NCBI GenBank assembly: GCA_037179385.1
Contig: CM074200.1
Location: 32,677,884-32,741,883 of the forward strand
DNA length: 64,000 nucleotides
Reading direction: 5' to 3'
From: Holothuria scabra
Lineage: Eukaryota; Echinodermata; Holothuroidea; Aspidochirotida; Holothuriidae
In this document: positions 58,000 through 64,000 of the stretch, piece after piece
Position numbering within the stretch: position 1 is the stretch's first letter
Layout: the number at the start of each line of letters is the position of its first letter
The notes under the pieces: model-generated
The model's database searches: none
Seen by the model: only the letters and a program-made list of their open reading frames with translations
Told to the model about the DNA's origin: nothing
Position numbers and translations under genes: made by a program

Positions 58000-59300
58000 A
58001 AAATTGTCGAAAGTCATATTCAAATTAAGGACTCTACACTATATAGAATTTAATTCAGGAGCGGGGTGAGGTAAGGGACGAGAATGGAATCGGGAAGTAC
58101 TATGGCATTTGATTAAGGAGAAACATACTTTACAGTAATTTTAGGGGGCAATTTGCAAAATGTTGAAGCTACTCAAAATTGAATATGTGATTGATAATTT
58201 GAGAGAGGGCATTTAAGAGATCCAAAGTGTTTTGAGCATTTTATCAATAGGAAGTCCTAGTAAATACCCGAGGAAATATGCTTGGGCACGGTCCAGGGGC
58301 CCTTTATAGGGCCCCGGAAACTCTGACATGTTAGGCTTTTTAAGGGACTTAATGGAAGCAAAAATATACCTTTGCATAGGTATTACTTATAATCCTAAAA
58401 GTGACATTATTACTGGGGCAAATGTGTGTCATTGGGGCCAATGAGGGGACTGGGGACATCCCCCCTCGCTCAGTATGTTTAACATGAGAAAATTTTGTGG
58501 CATGAAAGATCGACACTCATGGGCGATAGAGCTTCAGTCAAACTGGGCGATTCTTTGACGTCATCCTACCGCATGAAACTAAATGACCTTGGCTGGTGTA
58601 AAGTCGTAAGCTCTAGTAGAAGCAGACTGGGAGTCCACCGAATCACCACAATCGATCTGAAAACATTACTTTTTAGTCATTTACTATGCAAATATGAAAT
58701 CTCTTGAATTTGTAGTACCATTTTGATCTGTTTCATGTCTTGATATGTACAAAAACGACAAAATGAGAAATTAAAATAAAAAGAATCTCATCGAAATGTG
58801 TTGGGTTGCAAAATCTGGCAGATTTTGCTTTGAAAATAGATCGTTATTTTCAATGTTGAGTTAGTGTCAACTTGTTACGAGATTTTCGTTTTTATGATTA
58901 AAAATGCAAAAATAAGAAATTTTAGGTCAACTGTATCAAGCGCAGTAACATACACTCCGACCATGTAAACCAAGGGCGGATATAAGGAAATTTGTTTGGG
59001 GGGCAAACTCAACTTGAGACCAAGACGTCTCAAGTTGAAAATTTTGAAAAATCGCGACCTCTCAGATAGCCGGAAATTGCATTTGCCAGGCTTGTGAGTA
59101 GAATTTAGTAAGCAGTCGTTATTTTGAGCTTTCCTTTGCAATAAAATCTTCATTTCAATGAAAAGAAAATCAAATTGCAAAATGATCAGAAAATTACCAG
59201 ATAAAATGAACTGGCTCCATTACAGGACGATATGACATGTTTATCATTTTCTTTGTCGCAAAGTAAAATCTCCATTAAAAAGAACAGACCAGAACCAAAT
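58000..59300. other. No gene supported
   Basis: A GGGCGGATATAAGG piece near 58,975 followed by GGAAATTGCATTTGCCAGGC resembles hAT family 2 interior sequence. Confidence 0.35.
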
Positions 59301-59309
59301 TTTTGTTTA

Positions 59310-59825
59310 ATATGTTAAAGAAGAACAAATTCTTAGCACTCTGGTGAAGTTTTCATTCATTTTTCATGTTCGGTTTTCGAGATATTAGCAACTAAAGTTG
59401 AAACATTTTCCACAAAAGGTAAACTTGAACCAAGCATGTGCTATGTCATGTATTCATATTGATGGTCAATGTTTTGTTTTTTATTTATTTTTGATCATGC
59501 TGTTTGATCTTGAGTTAGGAATGCTATCTTGCCCTAAAGGCAAATTAAGTTTTTTAACTTCAATTTCTCGGGATGCACTTATGGTTATAACATATCACAG
59601 TAAAATTGTATAAATATGGTGTTAAATTTTAGAGAAAAACAACTTAACATTTCCATCAATGTGAATACATGACATCACGTCTTCTTGTTGCAAGTTCACT
59701 CTTTGTAGAAAATATGTCAACTTTAATTCTAATATCTCGAGAACCAAACATGGGAAATGAGTAAAAATTTCACCACTATGCCTAGAATATGTTCCTCCTT
59801 AAAATATCAAACATAAATTTGTTTT
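59310..59825. mobile_element. Foldback element F5, copy 2
   Basis: TTAAAGAAGAACAAATTCTT at the left and, reversed, TTAAGGAGGAACATATTCTA at the right, homologous to 8,110-8,620. Confidence 0.65.
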
Positions 59826-60768
59826 TGACTTTTTTGTTTCAAGGAGCTGCACAACATTGGAAATAAATTGAAATCATAACTTTTCGAATCACATTAACTC
59901 ATATGACCAGTGGTCGAATGGGCCTGTAAACCTGAACCGGCCCCACACTGGTAGCGCTACCGTACCAGCACCAATAACAGTACTGATTCAGTACTGCTAT
60001 ATTGCTGCTGGTAGCGCAGTCAACGATTCTGGGCGGCTGGTACTGGGCTAAAATTTAGATACAGTTACGAACTATATCCTTGACAATTAAGCATTAGTAT
60101 ATACTTTACAAATAATATATGGCATTTGTATGAGATAGAAAGCTTGGATACTTTGCCCAGAATAAGAAAAAGGCTGCTTTTCATTCATGTCATATCGAAT
60201 AACGTTATTTTTGGAAAATTGAAGACCATGCTTTAGAATTGTTTGGGGGGGGGGTGCCCCTATGTCGAGCCGCTAATGATGTAAACCTCAAGAATTCACC
60301 AAGGTCATTCTTTCTGTCGGTCTCTGACGAACAAAGGAGTTAATTTGTCCAAATTTCATGCCAGCGTTATTTCTAATGAAAGGCCTTGATTTGAGAAGAA
60401 GAAGGATAATTTGAAAAGGAAAGATACCTTGCAAAATGTTTTGTTTTAACTGTTTGAAGGGCGAAAATAAACTCTCCTACAGGTTATCGTTAATGTGAGG
60501 GTCCATGGGGCGAAGCCTCGGAAGCTTTGCAACTTTTGCACTCTGAAAACTTATTACTTGTAACCAAAGAATAGCCGAAAGGTAATAAAAACAATACCTT
60601 TGTTTAATTACTTTTGAAAAATTTATTTTGCGACGTTCAGTTATGGGAGGGGGGGGTGCATACCCCCAAAATCTCATAAAAAATTATTGGGAGTTCAAGT
60701 TAATGCAGGGTACCCGATCGCGAGGGAGCCGCCGAGGCAAACAGCATTCCTGAAAATGTCACTGTGAA

Positions 60769-62942
60769 TTTAAAGGGCAAGAGCAGTATACGCATGCATG
60801 GCTGTCACGGTCCCAGTGGGGTAGCTACTGGGGGGGGCAGGGGGCAAGTTGCCCCCCCCCGGAAAAATTTTTGGGGAAATTTGATGAAAATGGGGAAATT
60901 TGATGAATCTTATTATTATTACAAAAATTTCACAAAAATTTCTCAAAATTTTTGTTAGAATAAGAAATTGTGAGACATTTCTCATACATAATTCGTATTT
61001 TCATGCAACAAATTAACTCAGATTTCGTCAGTGTCGCATGAACCGGCCCAATTCGCGTTCCACAGAAATGTCCTCGTCGCGTAGCAGATTGAATGATCTT
61101 GTGCTTGCATACGCACGGGGGTTATGATCAGTGCATTTCAGTGCACAGGAAGCTGTAATTCAGGTGATACTTTGGGAATTCACTAGGATGTGAAAACTGA
61201 CAAGTCACTACCGTAGATCCCCGAGGTTGTTATGTTCTTCTACAAGCTAGCAGTAGCTGTACGATTTTACTCCGTGTACATAGCGATGGATAATCTAAAA
61301 ATTAGAATTAACTGGATCCGTTGGCACACTTAGATTTTGTTACTTAGCCTAATCCTTGGAGACTTACAAGCTAGTTCGGGAAAATAGCTTTCTGCTCACT
61401 TTGAGTGTAACAATAAATGGACAATGGGTACCTTGTAGCCTTCTACACATAACAGACTGCTTTTCTCACAGGATATCCTGTGTGATCGAGCCACTACTAT
61501 TAGGCCTCCTTAGTGGCGTGCGAAAGGGGAGACCATTGGGCCATGCCCCCCTCACAGATGCCATTTTTCTTTGTTCTTAAAAATACGTAGTCTAACTTTA
61601 TTAACACAGATTTTAGTTCAAAAGATAGCATATGTGGCACCACATTGCTTATAAGGACAGGACAGGGAAGGATTGTCCCTGCAAGGTCTTTCAGTGATGC
61701 CAATTTTTTTTATTCCTACAAATAGACCTAGGCAAATTCTGTCAAATTCCAATTTTTTACTTAAAAAGGTAGGCTCTGTTTCCCACTGGTGGCATCGATA
61801 AAAAAGACTACATGTTTAGATTCTCTTTACAAGCATATATACGCTATTTTGACCATCTGAGGGGTCTGATTTTTCGAAATTTTCTTTTCGCTCCGCGCCA
61901 ACTAATGGTGGCGCTTCGCTCGGTCTTTTGGGCAAAATTACATATTTGGAGTAAAATTAGCTCTTAACTCTTTGATCACTTTGCAGTTTGCGAACATATT
62001 TTGAAGTGAGCATTTTATTGCAAACGACAAAGGAAGAAAGCGACTGGCTAGATTCTTCGTATTAGCCTGGAAAATGCTATTTCCGGCCATCTAAGCTGAT
62101 TTTTCCAAATTTTCTCTACGCTCCGCGCCAACCAATGGTGGCGCTCCGCTTAGATATTCATTATGACAAAATAACATTTTATGGCCAAGGAAAACCACAA
62201 ATAACCATCAATGCTTGGACTTCTAAAAGTGTGCAAATTCAATGACAAGTTTTTACTTCGTAAGGTAGCATAAATGGCATAAGAGTGCATGTAAAAGACA
62301 AAAGTTTCAGTTTTATCATCATGAACCACCACGATTCAACTTTTAACACTGTTCCCGTCAAAGTCGAAAATCTTGCACCATTTTGCATGTAGGCTCCTTG
62401 AAAACGTCAAAAAATTTCCGGACACCCCTCTACTTAGACCATACTGAATGCCCCTCCCCCTTCAGAGAAATCCTGCGTACGCCACTGCGTTAGTACATAC
62501 AAATAAACCAGATATTGTTTACCAAAATAATATACTTTGTTATTTCCGATTGCATATGTTATGCTTTAAGATTAAAATGCAGGTAATATTAAAAAATGAC
62601 ATGGTAATGTTGTTATACTTGTAAGTTTGCATGTTTTATATGAAATACATACACATTGACCGGGAAAAGTTTTGGGGAAATTTCATACCTTTGCCCCCTC
62701 CCCCACCCTGGAAAAATTTTTTCCTAGCTACGCCACTGCACGGTCCTGTTTCATAATTGTCTCTTGATGGTCATGTGACAAAAGTTTTCAGTCGAATGTG
62801 AAATTTAAAAGGAATTACTGATAGGTTTAAATTGGATATGCAATTCTGAAGTCCTCAAATATTTAAGATAATTTGAAGAGAAATAAGAGGAAATTTGTAA
62901 AACTTATCTGTTGCTTCAAAACTTTGGGCGGTTACCGCTAAT
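60769..62942 (-). mobile_element. MITE, family M, copy 4, split by a hAT element
   Basis: The left piece 60,769-60,813 (TTTAAAGGGCAAGAGCAGTA) and the right piece 62,747-62,942 (TGTTTCATAATTGTCTCTTG, then ATGTGACAAAAGTTTTC) together form an inverted family-M copy. The hAT element 60,814-62,738 sits between them. Confidence 0.8.
60814..62738 (+). mobile_element. hAT-like non-autonomous element, family 2, complete
   Basis: 1,925 bp. The ends are CAGTGGGGTAGCTACTGG and, reversed, CAGTGGCGTAGCTAGGA, flanked by a perfect 8-bp duplication CACGGTCC (60,806-60,813 and 62,739-62,746). The interior carries two GCGCCAACNAATGGTGGCGC palindromes also found in family 1, and a second end-like motif (CAGTGGCGTACGCAGGA, reversed, near 62,486). 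No transposase frame. Confidence 0.92.
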
Positions 62943-63867
62943 TAACTTTGTCATTTAAAATAAAAAAATCTGAATCACATTCAATGCACACCAAATTTTT
63001 TTAACATCCCCTTTTTTAGTTGTTTCCTTTGAGATTCATGGAGAATTATGAAAAACACCGCGGGTTAATCAGCGTTCCGAGTACTATTCGCAGGGTTGAC
63101 TCGGCATTTTGCTCTAAGGGCAACTGAGTACAGTTGTTTATTTGTATCGTATCCTACAGTATCTAATTGATACTGTAGTTATATGCTACCGTACGCCAAT
63201 TTCCGAAGACGTGCTTCCGATTTCTAGATGATTTCAGCCAGAGCAAAGGTATTAATCGACTTGTTCATCAGAAAATTTTCTAATATTTAAAAGATGCGCT
63301 GTGGATACTAATGAATTTTCTCTGTTTTTAACTCTCAGTTAGTAACAGTAGGATGCATCTCATGCCACGACAAATTCTGCATGCTGAGATCTAACGTCAC
63401 TGTCATTTTATACTTGTGTAGACGTAACGTTAGTAGCTATTCCACGAAGCCTTTTAGATTCGTACATTTTCTGCATTATTGGCGTGAGTGTGGACCAAAA
63501 CCAATGGCAACCGTACCGATCCACTTCTCTGGCCCTGCTCTGAGGAAGTCTTCCTAGGATACGCGTTTGAGGAGGGAGTATTTATAGAACAATAGAACAA
63601 CCTGTGTATTTATATTTGTTTGTGTTTTATATGTATGCCTAGCCTACAGCTACCAAATATTGAAATAAATCAATCAACCTGCCACACAAGATTTAGGCCT
63701 ACAGTACCTTTGAAATTTAATGGCTAGGGTAACGGTAGGTCTAAAGTTATTGCATATCTTCAAATATACTGGGCTAATCAGGAGTCGATCCATAGGCCCA
63801 GCTCCCAAGTTTCGTAGAGGCCAGATGCGGGTCCAACTTAGGCCTATCTGTCTGTCGGTAGATCGCA
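62943..63867. other. No gene recognised
   Basis: No exon or matched repeat found. Confidence 0.4.
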
Positions 63868-64000
63868 GGCCTGGGGGAAGGGGTAAATGGGGAGGGGGAT
63901 CCCATCCCCTCCCTCTTCGGAAATATTTGAATTTTAGAACTGTCAGCATGCAAAATAGTGGCACTTTTTGGGCAAATCAGTGAGCACAGTTTCTGTAGGT
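63868..64000 (+). repeat. Dispersed repeat pair, copy 2 (runs off the window)
   Basis: Aligns with 31,290-31,416 in the same orientation. Confidence 0.65.

Overview
The window is eukaryotic nuclear DNA, AT-rich and intron-bearing, with most of the sequence made of transposable-element debris. Every coding exon I can support is short, flanked by GT..AG splice sites and joined by large introns. The repeats are animal-type: hAT elements with CAGTGGCG-like ends, jockey/CR1-like LINE 3' ends, a Ty3/gypsy LTR element and a tRNA-derived SINE. I infer a marine invertebrate; an echinoderm is plausible but not proven. There is no bacterial gene, operon, CRISPR array or rRNA.

Region 1 (1-5400): a MITE, a roughly 540-bp (TTAG)n array and the SINE copy whose tail it abuts; otherwise nothing recognisable.

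Region 2 (5.4-18.6 kb, minus strand): the most interesting locus. Nine exons, all joined in phase 1, appear to encode one small type I membrane protein of about 323 residues. It has a signal-peptide exon, a 60-bp Cys-rich exon, five Ser/Thr-rich mini-exons (33-45 bp), an 81-bp juxtamembrane exon and a transmembrane plus Tyr-rich cytoplasmic-tail exon. Its introns carry hAT, MITE, LINE, SINE and foldback insertions.

Region 3 (19-28.3 kb): foldbacks, hAT copies (one with a perfect 8-bp target duplication), a diverged tandem repeat, a LINE fragment, and a Mutator-like element with GTTCGCCCC arrays at both ends and a 9-bp duplication.

Region 4 (28.3-32.5 kb): a U2-snRNA-like segment (minus) head-to-head with a candidate first coding exon (plus), then a 0.9-kb foldback whose arms carry paired CRE and TTACGTAA palindromes.

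Region 5 (32.5-37.7 kb): a decayed Ty3/gypsy element (202-bp LTRs, about 2% apart, TSD GTGAT) inserted in a LINE fragment.

Region 6 (38-51 kb): the 3' end of a minus-strand gene (stop at 40,065) and a plus-strand gene of at least four exons (46,438-50,677) of unknown function, among MITEs and a minisatellite-like repeat whose units carry AGGTCA direct repeats.

Region 7 (51-64 kb): a plus-strand 3' gene end at about 55.0-55.9 kb, more repeats, and a complete 1.9-kb hAT element (60,814-62,738) inserted in a MITE whose halves and target duplication are still readable.

All gene models are read from splice sites, phase and reading frame by eye. No database search was possible, so family names are given only where motifs are visible.
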